Shown in pieces: positions 1 to 9,575 of a DNA stretch of 64,000 bases. The stretch covers positions 51,678-115,677 of the forward strand of contig NZ_FNGW01000009.1 of the NCBI RefSeq assembly GCF_900103615.1, in the 5' to 3' direction. The notes beneath the pieces were generated by a model. The model saw nothing but the letters and a program-made list of their open reading frames with translations, had not been told where the DNA came from and did not search any database. The number at the start of each line of letters is the position of its first letter. Positions within the stretch are counted from its first letter, which is position 1. The DNA is from Romboutsia lituseburensis DSM 797. Its GTDB lineage: Bacteria > Bacillota > Clostridia > Peptostreptococcales > Peptostreptococcaceae. The position numbers were made by a program, and so were the translations under genes.

Positions 1-435
1 TATAAAGGAACTAAGTTTGTATTTATATCTCCAGATGAATTAAAAATGCCTGAATATATCAAAGAAACTATACAAGAGCAAGGTCATGCATACTATGAAA
101 CTAATAACTTAGATGAAGTTATAGGAAACTTAGATATTTTATATATGACTAGGGTTCAAAGAGAAAGATTTGAAAATCAAGCAGAATATGAAAGATTAAA
201 AGATTGCTATATCTTAAATAATGTAAAATTACAAAGAGCTCAAAAAGACATGTTAGTAATGCATCCGTTACCAAGAGTAAATGAAATAGATGTAGACGTG
301 GATGGTGATGAAAGAGCTGTATACTTCAAACAAGCTAAGTATGGAATGTTTGTAAGAATGGCATTAATAATGAAACTTCTAGGTGTTAAAGAAGCACAAA
401 TTTCATTAGAAGAAAAGATGTTAGAATGTGTGTAA
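1..435 (+). CDS. pyrB: Aspartate carbamoyltransferase catalytic chain, 3' end
   Basis: C-terminal part of the enzyme that condenses carbamoyl phosphate with aspartate in pyrimidine synthesis. The frame is open from base 1, so the gene starts outside the window and the ATG at 46 is internal. The motifs [13 protein letters not shown] and [11 protein letters not shown] are typical of the C-terminal aspartate-binding domain. No regulatory-chain gene (pyrI) follows; pyrK begins 42 nt downstream. The truncation is only the window edge. Confidence 0.95.
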   Translation, partial: YKGTKFVFISPDELKMPEYIKETIQEQGHAYYETNNLDEVIGNLDILYMTRVQRERFENQAEYERLKDCYILNNVKLQRAQKDMLVMHPLPRVNEIDVDVDGDERAVYFKQAKYGMFVRMALIMKLLGVKEAQISLEEKMLECV

Positions 436-477
436 AATTTTAGACTAACCAGCAAAAGACAATAGGGGGAAATATAG

Positions 478-1170
478 ATGTATAAAATTTGTGAGAATAG
501 ATACGTAGGAGAAGATATGTATCTAATGAAGGTAGAAGGTAAGTTTGAAGGTAAAATGGGTCAATTTTATATGTTAAGAGCATGGGATATGTTTCCACTT
601 CTTTCAAGACCAATAAGTATACATGATATAGGTGAAAATAGTATAACTTTCTTATATAAAGTAGTAGGTGAAGGAACAGAAATACTAAGCAAGTTAAAAG
701 AAAATGACACAATAAAATTAGAAGGTCCATATGGAAATGGATATGAAAAAGTAGAAGGAAAAGTAGCTTTAGTAGGTGGAGGAATTGGAGTAGCACCATT
801 GTACTTAGTTGCTAAAAATATAGATAACTGCGATGCATATTTAGGATTTAGAAATGAAGCTATATTACAAGAAAAATATAGTGAAGTTTGTAATGAAGTG
901 AACATAGCAATAGGAGATAAATTTGTAACAGACATAATAGATGTAGAAAAATATGATTATATATTAACTTGTGGACCAACGCCGATGATGGAAAAGCTAG
1001 TAAAGATGGTAGAGGGAACTAAGACTAGAATAATGGTATCTTTAGAAAATCATATGGCATGTGGAGTAGGTGCATGTTTAGTATGTACTTGTAAAACACA
1101 GTCTGGAAACAAAAAAACTTGTAAGGATGGACCTGTATTCTGGGGAGAGGACGTGATACTTAATGACTAA
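478..1170 (+). CDS. pyrK: Dihydroorotate dehydrogenase B, electron transfer subunit
   Basis: Iron-sulfur flavoprotein (230 aa) that passes electrons from dihydroorotate oxidation in PyrD to NAD+. Visible are the FAD-binding [10 protein letters not shown] segment, the nucleotide-binding [10 protein letters not shown] loop, the TCGPTPMM motif, and a C-terminal cysteine cluster ([10 protein letters not shown], then TCKDGPVF) for the 2Fe-2S centre. The start at 478 has a GGGGGA ribosome site. It overlaps pyrD by 8 nt, so the two subunits are probably translationally coupled. The presence of pyrK marks the NAD-dependent class 1B enzyme. Confidence 0.95.
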   Translation: MYKICENRYVGEDMYLMKVEGKFEGKMGQFYMLRAWDMFPLLSRPISIHDIGENSITFLYKVVGEGTEILSKLKENDTIKLEGPYGNGYEKVEGKVALVGGGIGVAPLYLVAKNIDNCDAYLGFRNEAILQEKYSEVCNEVNIAIGDKFVTDIIDVEKYDYILTCGPTPMMEKLVKMVEGTKTRIMVSLENHMACGVGACLVCTCKTQSGNKKTCKDGPVFWGEDVILND

Positions 1171-2065
1171 TCTAAATGTTAAATTCGGAAATATAGACTT
1201 TAAAAATCCTCTTGTAATGGCATCTGGAACATTCGGATTTGGGAAAGAATATAATGAAATTTATGATATACAAAAGTTAGGTGGGATAAGTAGTAAGGGA
1301 CTTACACTAAACAAAAGAGACGGAAATTCTGGAATGAGAGTTTGTGAGACTCCATCGGGAATGATGAATAGTGTTGGTCTTGAAAATCCTGGAGTTCAAG
1401 GATTTATAGATAATGAATTACAATTTTTTAAAGATTTGGATTTAGTAAGAATTGCAAATGTTGGTGGAGGTACTTTGGATGATTATATAAAAGGAGTTCA
1501 ACTGTTAAACGATCAACCAATAGATATGATAGAACTAAATATATCTTGTCCAAATGTTAAGGCAGGGGGAATGGCATTCGGTATAAAAAATGAAGTAGCA
1601 AGAGAAGTAGTAAGAGAAGTGAGAAGTGTAACTAACTTACCTCTTGTAATAAAGCTTTCACCAAATGCAGAGGACATAATAGGAATGGCACAAGTATGTG
1701 AAGAAGAAGGGGCAAATGGAGTATCTTTAGTAAATACATTTAAGGCGATGGCAATAGACATTCATAAAAGAAAGCCAGTATTTGAAAATGTATATGCAGG
1801 ACTATCAGGACCCGCAATAAAGCCTATAGCACTTAGAATGGTACATGAAGTTTGTAAAAATATCAGTATACCTGTAATGGGAATGGGTGGAATAACAACA
1901 GCCCAAGATGCTATAGAGTTCATAATGGCTGGGTCGACATGTATCCAAGTTGGTACTGCTAATTTTATAAATCCTAAAATAGGACTTGAAATAATAGATG
2001 GAATAGAAGCGTTTATGTTAAAAGAAGGAATAAAAAGCTTAGATGAAATAAGAGGAATATTATAA
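1163..2065 (+). CDS. pyrD: Dihydroorotate dehydrogenase B, catalytic subunit
   Basis: FMN-containing TIM-barrel enzyme (300 aa) oxidising dihydroorotate to orotate. The [13 protein letters not shown] segment carries the catalytic Cys characteristic of class 1 enzymes (class 2 uses Ser). The C-terminal phosphate-binding part reads [12 protein letters not shown]. Start ATG 1163 lies inside the end of pyrK with a GAGG-type site upstream. It works as a heterotetramer with PyrK. pyrE follows after about 70 nt with no terminator visible between them. Confidence 0.95.
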   Translation: MTNLNVKFGNIDFKNPLVMASGTFGFGKEYNEIYDIQKLGGISSKGLTLNKRDGNSGMRVCETPSGMMNSVGLENPGVQGFIDNELQFFKDLDLVRIANVGGGTLDDYIKGVQLLNDQPIDMIELNISCPNVKAGGMAFGIKNEVAREVVREVRSVTNLPLVIKLSPNAEDIIGMAQVCEEEGANGVSLVNTFKAMAIDIHKRKPVFENVYAGLSGPAIKPIALRMVHEVCKNISIPVMGMGGITTAQDAIEFIMAGSTCIQVGTANFINPKIGLEIIDGIEAFMLKEGIKSLDEIRGIL

Positions 2066-2138
2066 TATCAAATTAAAAAACAAAAGAAAAAATACATAAA
2101 TCAATTGATATAAAACACAAAATTTGGAGGACGTATAT

Positions 2139-2723
2139 ATGAGTAAAGTAGATGTAGTAGATATATTAAAGAAGAGTGATGCATTATTAGAAGGACATTT
2201 TTTATTATCATCAGGAAAGCATAGTAATAGATATGTACAATGTGCTAAAGTATTAAGATTTCCACAATACGCAGAGGCAGTATTAAGTACAGTAGTAGAG
2301 CAAATAAAAGATTTAGATATAGATTTAGTTGTAGGACCTGCAATGGGAGGGGTTATAGTTTCATATGAATTAGGAAGACAATTAAATAAAGAAACTGTAT
2401 TTACTGAGAGAAAAGATGGAGTAATGGAATTAAGAAGAGGCTTTGAAGTAAAACCAGGTGCAAAGATAATAATAGCAGAAGATGTTGTTACAACTGGTAA
2501 ATCAACTATAGAAACAAAAGAAGCTTTAGAAAAATTAGGTGGAGAAGTTGTAGGAGTAGCTTGTATAGCAAATAGAACGAACAAAGATATTGGAATGCCA
2601 ATATATAGTGCTATAAAATTAGAAATAGAAGTGCACGAGGCAGATAACTGTCCTTTATGTAAAGCAGGGGAATTAGAATTAGTAAAGCCAGGAAGTAGAG
2701 AGTTTAAAGAGTTAGGAATGTAA
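2139..2723 (+). CDS. pyrE: Orotate phosphoribosyltransferase
   Basis: Converts orotate and PRPP to OMP (194 aa). The PRPP-binding motif [12 protein letters not shown] and the early [12 protein letters not shown] segment identify it. I place the start at ATG 2139 because GGAGG at 2126-2130 is 8 nt upstream; an in-frame TTG at 2124 would overlap that ribosome site. Last gene of the pyr block in the window, ended by the terminator at 2726. No pyrF is seen here. Confidence 0.95.
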   Translation: MSKVDVVDILKKSDALLEGHFLLSSGKHSNRYVQCAKVLRFPQYAEAVLSTVVEQIKDLDIDLVVGPAMGGVIVSYELGRQLNKETVFTERKDGVMELRRGFEVKPGAKIIIAEDVVTTGKSTIETKEALEKLGGEVVGVACIANRTNKDIGMPIYSAIKLEIEVHEADNCPLCKAGELELVKPGSREFKELGM

Positions 2724-2725
2724 TG

Positions 2726-2758
2726 AAAAAGACCTTAGAAAAACTAAGGTCTTTTTTT
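2726..2758. terminator. Bidirectional terminator between pyrE and the LysR gene
   Basis: Inverted repeat with arms 2726-2738 and 2744-2756 and an A5 loop, flanked by A runs on the left and T runs on the right, so it can act on both strands. The stop codon of the minus-strand LysR gene (2744-2746) lies inside the stem. Confidence 0.85.
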
Positions 2759-3646
2759 ATTTAAGTTAGATGTATAATGTTTTAATTCATCTAGAAAAAC
2801 TTGAGATGCTTTAGATACAGTTATGTTTTTAGGTAAAATATAAGAGAAATGTCTAGTATATGAATTACCTAAATCAATTGTAGATAGTTCCTTGTTTAAA
2901 ACAGCTGGGTTAGTGACAAATTCAGATATTATAGTAATTCCTAGTTTATTTTTAACAGCTTCTTTTACTGCATAATTACTACCTAAAATCATAATTCCTT
3001 TAGGTATAATTTCATTAGTAGCTAAGAACATATTTAAAAATTCTCTTGTACCAGAACCTTCCTCACGAACAATCCATTTTTGATCTTCTAAAATATCAAA
3101 TGAAAAATTTTCAGTATCTAAATCTGGCGTATATGGAAATGCTAACATCATTTTATCTTCTAAGAAGTATTCTTGTGTAAAGCTAGAATATGGTGAATTT
3201 CCTTCAATTAAGCCAATATCTAAAGTAAGCTCCTTCAGACTAGAGCATATTGAATGAGTATTATTTATAAAAATTTCAACATCCACATCTGGATATTTTT
3301 CAGAAAAAGTAGCTAAGAACATAGGTAATATATATTCTCCAATAGTCATACTAGCCCCAACCTTCAAGCTTCCCTTTATAGAATCAGAAGTATTGCGAAC
3401 TTCCATATATGTAGTATCCAATAAATTTATAATTTCCTTTGCCTTTTTATATAATGTATATCCGCTATCTGTTATAAAAATAGTTTTTTGTTTAACTGAT
3501 CTATTGATTAATACAACACCAAAATGGTTTTCTAAATTTTTTATATGTGTACTAACACTTGGCTGAGATAAATTTAAATGTTCACCAGCCTTAGTAAAAT
3601 TTTTATACTCCACAACAGCAATAAAAGTTTTTAATTCCTCTAGCAA
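2744..3646 (-). CDS. LysR family transcriptional regulator next to YeiH exporter
   Basis: 300-aa regulator. The N-terminal winged helix-turn-helix is clear (FTKAGEHLNLSQPSVSTHI), followed by a substrate-binding-like effector domain. The likely start is TTG at 3646, 8 nt after GGAGG; the longer reading from 3661 runs through the ribosome site. It is divergent from a YeiH-family gene, the arrangement of yeiE-yeiH in enterobacteria, so it probably controls that gene and itself from the 161-bp gap. The effector is unknown. Function beyond local regulation is inference. Confidence 0.85.
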   Translation of the reverse strand: MLEELKTFIAVVEYKNFTKAGEHLNLSQPSVSTHIKNLENHFGVVLINRSVKQKTIFITDSGYTLYKKAKEIINLLDTTYMEVRNTSDSIKGSLKVGASMTIGEYILPMFLATFSEKYPDVDVEIFINNTHSICSSLKELTLDIGLIEGNSPYSSFTQEYFLEDKMMLAFPYTPDLDTENFSFDILEDQKWIVREEGSGTREFLNMFLATNEIIPKGIMILGSNYAVKEAVKNKLGITIISEFVTNPAVLNKELSTIDLGNSYTRHFSYILPKNITVSKASQVFLDELKHYTSNLNKKRP

Positions 3647-3807
3647 ATAAAACACCTCCAATAATAATCTATAAGTATATTATAACTCTAATCATTAAAA
3701 AAATTAATAGTAATTATATTTTATATTTATTTTACTTATAATAACTGCGGATGTATACTAAAAACATAAACAAGAGATTAAAAAACAAAAAAGAAAGGAT
3801 GATATAA

Positions 3808-4851
3808 ATGGACGGAATAAATAAAATAACAAATAGCAATAATATTTTTTATAAAATAAAAGAAATTTTACCAGGATTAGCAGTATCAGTACTTATAGGT
3901 CTAGCAAGTATGGTGTTATCTCATGTAGTTCCAAAGCTAGGAGCAGCAACAATATCTATATTTTTAGGAATGTTTATAGGTAATGTATTTTTAGGACAAG
4001 AAGTTTTTCAAAAAGGATATAAATTTTCAGAAACTGATTTATTATCATACTCTATAGTATTATTAGGAGCGACTTTAAGTGTATCAACATTAATGGAGTT
4101 AGGTTTTAACGGAATACTATTTGTAGTATTACAAATGTCAGTTACTATAGCAGGTGCTTTATATATAGGAAAAAAATTAGGATTTGGGCAAGATTTTAGA
4201 TTCCTTATGGCAGCAGGTAATGCAGTATGTGGTTCATCTGCAATAGCAGCTACAGCTCCTGTTATAAATGCAAAAGATAAAGATAAAGGGATAGCAATAA
4301 CTATAGTAAATGTTACTGGAATATTTTTAATGTTTTTATTACCTGTCTTAACTCAAAAATTATATAGTCATGAAGCTGTACAAACATCAGCTATGATAGG
4401 TGGGACATTACAATCTGTAGGTCAAGTAGTAGCCAGTGGAGCTATGGTAAGCGAGCCAGTAAAAGACTTATCGACTATATTTAAAATAGTAAGAGTAATA
4501 TTATTAGTAGCAGTAGTATTTTTATTTGGACATTTAAAGAACAAAACAAATCATGACATAATAGAAGAAGAAATAGAAGATACTAAAAAAGGAAAAATAA
4601 AAGTTCCTTGGTACGTATTAGGATTCTTTATAACTTGTGCATTATTCTCTACAAATATAATATCTCCAGAAGTTTCAGAAATGTGTAAAGCTCTAAGTAA
4701 CAAATTCGAGATAATAGCATTAGCGGCTATTGGATTAAGAGTTAATATAAAAGATTTAATAAAACAAGGTAAAGCTGTATCATTATACGGATTATTTGTA
4801 GGAACTTTACAAGTAGTATCAGCAGTAATTTTAATCAATATATTATTATAA
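3808..4851 (+). CDS. yeiH: YeiH family putative sulfate/sulfite exporter (UPF0324)
   Basis: Integral membrane protein (347 aa), about ten predicted hydrophobic helices. Family-typical stretches include the LGAATISIFLGMFIGN region, the GNAVCGSSAIAATAPV segment and the C-terminal ALAAIGLRVNIKDL. The ribosome site GAAAGGATG precedes ATG 3808. The family is annotated as putative sulfate exporters from genetic context; the substrate here cannot be read from sequence. Divergent from the LysR gene and ended by the terminator at 4857. Confidence 0.85.
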   Translation: MDGINKITNSNNIFYKIKEILPGLAVSVLIGLASMVLSHVVPKLGAATISIFLGMFIGNVFLGQEVFQKGYKFSETDLLSYSIVLLGATLSVSTLMELGFNGILFVVLQMSVTIAGALYIGKKLGFGQDFRFLMAAGNAVCGSSAIAATAPVINAKDKDKGIAITIVNVTGIFLMFLLPVLTQKLYSHEAVQTSAMIGGTLQSVGQVVASGAMVSEPVKDLSTIFKIVRVILLVAVVFLFGHLKNKTNHDIIEEEIEDTKKGKIKVPWYVLGFFITCALFSTNIISPEVSEMCKALSNKFEIIALAAIGLRVNIKDLIKQGKAVSLYGLFVGTLQVVSAVILINILL

Positions 4852-4856
4852 TAAAA

Positions 4857-4889
4857 AAACCCTTCTTATTTTTGATAAGTAGGGTTTTT
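4857..4889. terminator. Bidirectional terminator between yeiH and the AgrC-like kinase
   Basis: Arms 4857-4869 and 4875-4887 pair with a single mismatch around a TTTTG loop. A run on the left and T run on the right let it serve both converging genes. Confidence 0.8.
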
Positions 4890-4891
4890 AT

Positions 4892-6211
4892 TTATGTATT
4901 AGGTATAACGATTTTAACTTTGAATATATTATCATCATGAGTTATGACGACATTTCCTGAGTATTTTTCAACTGTACTTATAGCATTTTTTAAGCCTATT
5001 CCATGCATAGATGAATCTATTTTACTGGTCAAAAATGCACCATTTTTTTTATTTATTTTATTAATTTTAGTATTTTCAATTATAATAACACAGAAATTAT
5101 CAATATATTTACTTTTTAATACTATATTTTTAGGCAGATTAGAGTCTATAATTTTATCACATGCTTCTATAGCGTTATCTATTAAATTAGAAAAAATAGT
5201 ACAAACATCTATCATGTCTATAAAGTCGCTTTTTGAAAAATCCATATCTATATTAAAGTTTATTTCCTTATTTTCACATATTGATTTTTTGTTAATTAAA
5301 ATAGAATCTAATATCATATTTCCTGTATTTAATGCATCTTTATATTTTGAATAATTACAAGTTTTAGATTCTATATCATCAATGTATGTAATTATTTTTT
5401 CTAACTCATTGCTTTCACATAAATGTCTAATACAAATAATATGATTTTTCATATCGTGGTGAAGATTCCTAATTTTTTCTTTTTCTCTGCTCATATTTAG
5501 ATAGTAATTATATTCTTTTAAAATATTATCCTTTAAAATCTCATTTTCATATTCAAACTTATAACTTCTAATAGATCTTTTAACTATTAGGAAAAAGTAT
5601 ATATTAGAAATTAATACTAAAAGAGGTATTAAAATTAATATCAAATCATTTATATGTGTAATGCTATTATCCACAGCAATTAATCTAAACGATAGTATTA
5701 AAGTTGATATATTTATTAAAATAGGAACAAGTATAAATATATGAGAGATTTTTTTCAACTTAAAGAATTTTTTTATATAGATAAATATGTATAAAGCTAA
5801 TAACATAAAAATAGCTTGAATAATAACACTTTCTAACACTACATTATCGATATTTATATAATAGTCATTAGATATATCATTATAATTTATAACAAATGCT
5901 AAATATACACTTACATACTCCATAGTGATATACATAAAAAGCCAATATATAAAACTTATGATAATACACCTTAAAATTCTAACCTTATAGTTAAGCTTAT
6001 AAAATAATAAACAAGCGAATGCAAAAATTATAGGAGCTTCAAAATCACAGTAATATATAATTATAGAAAATAATAGTAATGCTGAGTAAACAAAAACATT
6101 ACTATATTTTTTTTCACTTAAGTGATCTAAACCTATTTTAAAGAAAAATAAATATATAAGTCCGCTAAAAAAATTCACAAAATTTATGAAAGTATCATGA
6201 AATTCTAACAT
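4892..6211 (-). CDS. AgrC-like sensor histidine kinase (GHKL type)
   Basis: 439-aa kinase of the HPK10/AgrC kind. Residues 1 to about 215 are strongly hydrophobic with about six helices, forming the sensor. The phospho-acceptor motif LHHDMKNHI is at residues 250-258. The C-terminal GHKL ATPase domain has the N box (SNLIDNAIEAC) and G box (HGIGLKNA). It overlaps the upstream response regulator gene by 7 nt, so the pair is one transcript. No agrB or agrD is beside it, so the signal is unknown; a peptide signal is suggested only by kinase class. Confidence 0.88.
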   Translation of the reverse strand: MLEFHDTFINFVNFFSGLIYLFFFKIGLDHLSEKKYSNVFVYSALLLFSIIIYYCDFEAPIIFAFACLLFYKLNYKVRILRCIIISFIYWLFMYITMEYVSVYLAFVINYNDISNDYYINIDNVVLESVIIQAIFMLLALYIFIYIKKFFKLKKISHIFILVPILINISTLILSFRLIAVDNSITHINDLILILIPLLVLISNIYFFLIVKRSIRSYKFEYENEILKDNILKEYNYYLNMSREKEKIRNLHHDMKNHIICIRHLCESNELEKIITYIDDIESKTCNYSKYKDALNTGNMILDSILINKKSICENKEINFNIDMDFSKSDFIDMIDVCTIFSNLIDNAIEACDKIIDSNLPKNIVLKSKYIDNFCVIIIENTKINKINKKNGAFLTSKIDSSMHGIGLKNAISTVEKYSGNVVITHDDNIFKVKIVIPNT

Positions 6212-6918
6212 AATAAATCTCCAAGTACATTTGTAAGTGCTGTTTTTAAGTCTTTAACTTTATACTTACTTACAAATATTTCATGATTTTTAATTAATGC
6301 TGAGTTTTTTGTAATGCAATTAACTTTATTTAAATTTATTAAATATGATCGATGACATCTAAAAAAATTATTTCCTTTCAAAGAATCTTCTATCTTGTTA
6401 AGATTAATTCTAGACTTGTAAACTTTAGAATCTGTATGAATTAATACAGATCTAGAAACAGTTTCTACGAACAAAATAGAAGAGATAGGAACTTTTATTA
6501 TTTGACCTGATTCACTTTCTTTAATGGTTATAAAATTTTTGTATTCTTCATTTATACAGTTAATGCATTCTAAAATATGTTTAGAAAAATCATCATACTG
6601 TATAGGTTTTAATAAATATCTAAAGGCTCTAACCTCATACCCTTTTTGCATAAAATCTGCAAAAGCAGTGGTAAATATTATGTGTACATCTGTGTCAAAT
6701 TTTCTTATTTTTTTAGCTAAATCAAATCCATCTATACTTTTCATCTGAATATCTAACAGTAGTAAATCAACATTTTTAGGGTAATTATTTAACAAATTTT
6801 CTCCGCTATCAAACTCCATTAAAGTATAAGAATCTTTATTTAAAGTTTGAATTAAATATTCCTTCAAAATGTCTCGATGAATTTTTTCATCATCACATAT
6901 AGCTATATTTAAAATCAA
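6205..6918 (-). CDS. LytTR family response regulator (AgrA-like)
   Basis: 237-aa regulator: receiver domain with intact acidic pair (ICDDEK), phospho-Asp in LLLLDIQM, switch Thr (FTTAF) and Lys (LLKP), then a LytTR DNA-binding domain (FFRCHRSYLINL). I choose TTG 6918 as start because AGGAGGAG lies 5 nt upstream and the protein then begins directly with beta strand 1; reading from 6969 would pass through the ribosome site. First gene of a two-gene operon with the AgrC-like kinase. Confidence 0.88.
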   Translation of the reverse strand: MILNIAICDDEKIHRDILKEYLIQTLNKDSYTLMEFDSGENLLNNYPKNVDLLLLDIQMKSIDGFDLAKKIRKFDTDVHIIFTTAFADFMQKGYEVRAFRYLLKPIQYDDFSKHILECINCINEEYKNFITIKESESGQIIKVPISSILFVETVSRSVLIHTDSKVYKSRINLNKIEDSLKGNNFFRCHRSYLINLNKVNCITKNSALIKNHEIFVSKYKVKDLKTALTNVLGDLLC

Positions 6919-7162
6919 TATATCTCCTCCTATTAAAATGTATTTATTGGTCTTACCATATAATACCAAAATATGGATAATATAATCCAGTTACTATTAT
7001 CGGAAATTTTGTAATAAATTAAAGGAAAAATTATATCTAAGTCTAAAAAACGCCTATTTATGCAGTGTTTATTATATTTTTTACTTAGTATAATTTTGCT
7101 GATATATTGATATTTGAGTTATGTATTTACAATTACAATGTAATCATAATTTACTTTTATAC

Positions 7163-7190
7163 AAAAAAAAGAATGTAGATATCTACATTC
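7163..7190 (-). terminator. Terminator of the dgk-dck operon
   Basis: A perfect 20-nt palindrome (7171-7190) is followed on the minus strand by a run of T (7163-7170). The dck stop codon sits inside the palindrome. Confidence 0.75.
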
Positions 7191-7836
7191 CTAATATTTT
7201 CTTTATTTCATCACATAGCATATCGAGATGCTCTGGGTTATTTATTAAATCAACTTTGTTTATATCTACATATAAAACTGGAGATTGATCATATTCACCT
7301 ATCCATTTCTCGTATCTATTATGAAGGTTAGTCCAATAACCTAAATCAACGGCTTTTTCCATCTCACGACCTCTAAGTCCTATTCTATGGACTATAGTGT
7401 CTATAGAACCATCTAAGTATATCATTAAATCCGGTCTTCTTAGATAAGGTACCATATCATTAAATAAATCTCTATAAGTTATATAATCTCTTTTAGTCAT
7501 TTTTTTATTATCATATAGATTTCTAGCAAATATTTCAACATCTTCATATATGCTTCTATCTTGTATATTGTTTAATCCATTGTTATCTATTTCTTTTTGT
7601 TGCTTAAATCTTTGAGCTAGGAAGTATAATTGTAAATGGAATCCCCATTTTTCTTGATTGCCATAAAAATCTTCTAGGTATGGATTTCCATCAACTTTTT
7701 CAAAGTGAGTTTCAAATCCAAGCTTTTCTCCCACTAATTTTGTTAAAGTGGATTTTCCAGCACCTACATTTCCCGCTACCGTGATGAATAAATCTCTATT
7801 TAATGGTTTATTACATTTATTTATTAAATTAAACAT
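7183..7836 (-). CDS. dck: Deoxyadenosine/deoxycytidine kinase
   Basis: 217-aa deoxynucleoside kinase for salvage. P-loop VAGNVGAGKST near residue 24, EKVDGNPYLEDFY, and the DRSIYEDVEIFA motif match the dAK/dCK branch of the Firmicute pair rather than the dGK branch. The REMEKAVDLGYW region corresponds to the lid. It starts 1 nt after the end of dgk with its own AGGAGG site, so the two kinases are co-expressed and may form a heterodimer as known in lactobacilli. Substrate preference is by analogy. Confidence 0.88.
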   Translation of the reverse strand: MFNLINKCNKPLNRDLFITVAGNVGAGKSTLTKLVGEKLGFETHFEKVDGNPYLEDFYGNQEKWGFHLQLYFLAQRFKQQKEIDNNGLNNIQDRSIYEDVEIFARNLYDNKKMTKRDYITYRDLFNDMVPYLRRPDLMIYLDGSIDTIVHRIGLRGREMEKAVDLGYWTNLHNRYEKWIGEYDQSPVLYVDINKVDLINNPEHLDMLCDEIKKILGM

Positions 7837-7837
7837 T

Positions 7838-8491
7838 TTAATTTCCTCCTAGGGTTTTTATAGCATCCTCGACTTTGTTTATTATAAACTGTCTATCATC
7901 TTCGTTGTTTAAGAAATCTAGCTTTGAATTGTCTACTTCTATAACTAAAGGTTCTTTACCCATAAAATTATGCTTTATAGATAATGGATTGAAGTAATAC
8001 TTATACTCTGTACTTAGCTCATGAATGTAGTTTCTATCCATCTGTCTTTCGAAACTTCTATCTCTTGTAGCGATTCTTTTCATTAAAACGTCTGTTTCAG
8101 AATTTAAGTATATTATTATATCTGGTTGAGGTAAATCATTAACAAATATATTATACATTTGTTTATATTTGTGGAATTGCATTTTATCAAGCGTTATTCC
8201 TGCAAATATAAGATTTTTAATAATATGATAGTCACTTACTACGCCCTGTGACTTGCTTAATTCATTTTTTTCAATATCTTCTAATTGTTTTACCCTATTA
8301 AATAGAAAAAATGCTTCTGTTTGTAAAGCATATTCTTTAATATCAGTATAAAATTTTGATAAAAAAGGATTTTCTTCAACTATTTCTCTTAAAAGAGTAT
8401 AACCGAAATGTTCATTAAGAATAGTTGCAAGTGTAGTTTTTCCTACACCGATAGCTCCCTCTATAGCAATAAATACGCCGCCGTTATTCAT
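7838..8491 (-). CDS. dgk: Deoxyguanosine kinase
   Basis: 217-aa deoxynucleoside kinase. P-loop IEGAIGVGKTT lies at the N terminus, and VVSDYHIIKNLIFAG replaces the DRS motif of its partner, a signature I associate with the Bacillus deoxyguanosine kinase branch. The arginine-rich lid segment RIATRDRSFERQMD is present. First gene of the dgk-dck pair; the 182-bp gap to ogg is divergent and AT-rich and probably holds both promoters. Confidence 0.87.
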   Translation of the reverse strand: MNNGGVFIAIEGAIGVGKTTLATILNEHFGYTLLREIVEENPFLSKFYTDIKEYALQTEAFFLFNRVKQLEDIEKNELSKSQGVVSDYHIIKNLIFAGITLDKMQFHKYKQMYNIFVNDLPQPDIIIYLNSETDVLMKRIATRDRSFERQMDRNYIHELSTEYKYYFNPLSIKHNFMGKEPLVIEVDNSKLDFLNNEDDRQFIINKVEDAIKTLGGN

Positions 8492-8673
8492 ATAAAATCA
8501 CCTTCTAAAAATAATGTCTTCTGTATTTTATCAAAAAAAAAATCTTAATTCTACCCTAGACTTTTAAAATTAAATTTGCATATAACAAAAACCTAATTTA
8601 ATTTATGCAAAATATGGGTAAATTAAAAATATTAAATATAATATAAATATATACCCAAAAGGAGAAGTAAATA

Positions 8674-9549
8674 ATGAAGGTTTATGAAAAAAATAATTCA
8701 GTTATATTAGAAGGAGTAGCAGATTTTGATCCAAAACATATATTTGAATGTGGGCAATGTTTCAGATGGCACATACAAGATGATGGGTCATATACAGGAG
8801 TAGCTAAAGGAAAAGTTATAAATGTTAGTAAGGATAATGATAAAATTTACTTAAATAATACAAATTTAGAGGAGTTTAATACTATTTGGTATAATTATTT
8901 TGATTTAGGAACAAATTACACAGAAATAAAAAATACTTTAAAAAATATGGATGAGTATTTAGACAAAGCTTGTGAGTTTGGATGGGGAATAAGAATATTA
9001 CAACAAGATGGATGGGAGATGCTTGTATCTTTTATAATATCTTCAAATAATAGAATTCCAATGATACAAAAAGCAATAGAGAATTTATCTAGAAAGTATG
9101 GTAAATTTATAGGTGAGTATGAAGGAAAAGAATATTATGCATTCCCAACTCCAGAAGAGCTAAACAAAGCATCACAAGAAGAAATAAGAGCTTGTCAAAC
9201 GGGATTTAGAGATAAGTATATAAAAAGTACAACAGAAAGTGTAATTAAAAATAAAGAAAATATATCTGCATATACTAATTTAAGTACAGAAGAATGCATA
9301 AAAGAATTAACTAAGTTTAATGGAGTCGGACCTAAAGTAGGAGATTGTATAGCTTTATTTGGGATGCAAAAGTATGATACATTCCCTGTGGATGTTTGGG
9401 TAAAGAGAGTGATGCAAGAGTTTTACGTAGAAGAAGATATGAGTTTACCTAAAATAAGAAAATATGCAATTGATAAATTTGGAGATTTGGCTGGATTTGC
9501 ACAACAATATTTATTCTATTATGCAAGGGAATTAGGTATAGGCAGATAA
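8674..9549 (+). CDS. ogg: 8-oxoguanine DNA glycosylase/AP lyase
   Basis: 291-aa base-excision repair enzyme of the OGG1 type. The N-terminal FECGQCFRWH segment, the helix-hairpin-helix NGVGPKVGDCIALF containing the Schiff-base Lys, and the following FPVDVWVKR containing the catalytic Asp are all present. It is 27 nt upstream of the cardiolipin synthase gene with no terminator between, so the two may share a transcript although the functions are unrelated. Confidence 0.9.
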   Translation: MKVYEKNNSVILEGVADFDPKHIFECGQCFRWHIQDDGSYTGVAKGKVINVSKDNDKIYLNNTNLEEFNTIWYNYFDLGTNYTEIKNTLKNMDEYLDKACEFGWGIRILQQDGWEMLVSFIISSNNRIPMIQKAIENLSRKYGKFIGEYEGKEYYAFPTPEELNKASQEEIRACQTGFRDKYIKSTTESVIKNKENISAYTNLSTEECIKELTKFNGVGPKVGDCIALFGMQKYDTFPVDVWVKRVMQEFYVEEDMSLPKIRKYAIDKFGDLAGFAQQYLFYYARELGIGR

Positions 9550-9575
9550 AATCAAAATAAGAAGAGGGATTAGCC

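Noticed and set aside
6970..7162. Possible AgrD-like signal peptide
   Set aside because: Only a 16-codon plus-strand frame (from ATG 7059, MQCLLYFLL...) exists, without a ribosome site, amphipathic leader or AgrB partner.
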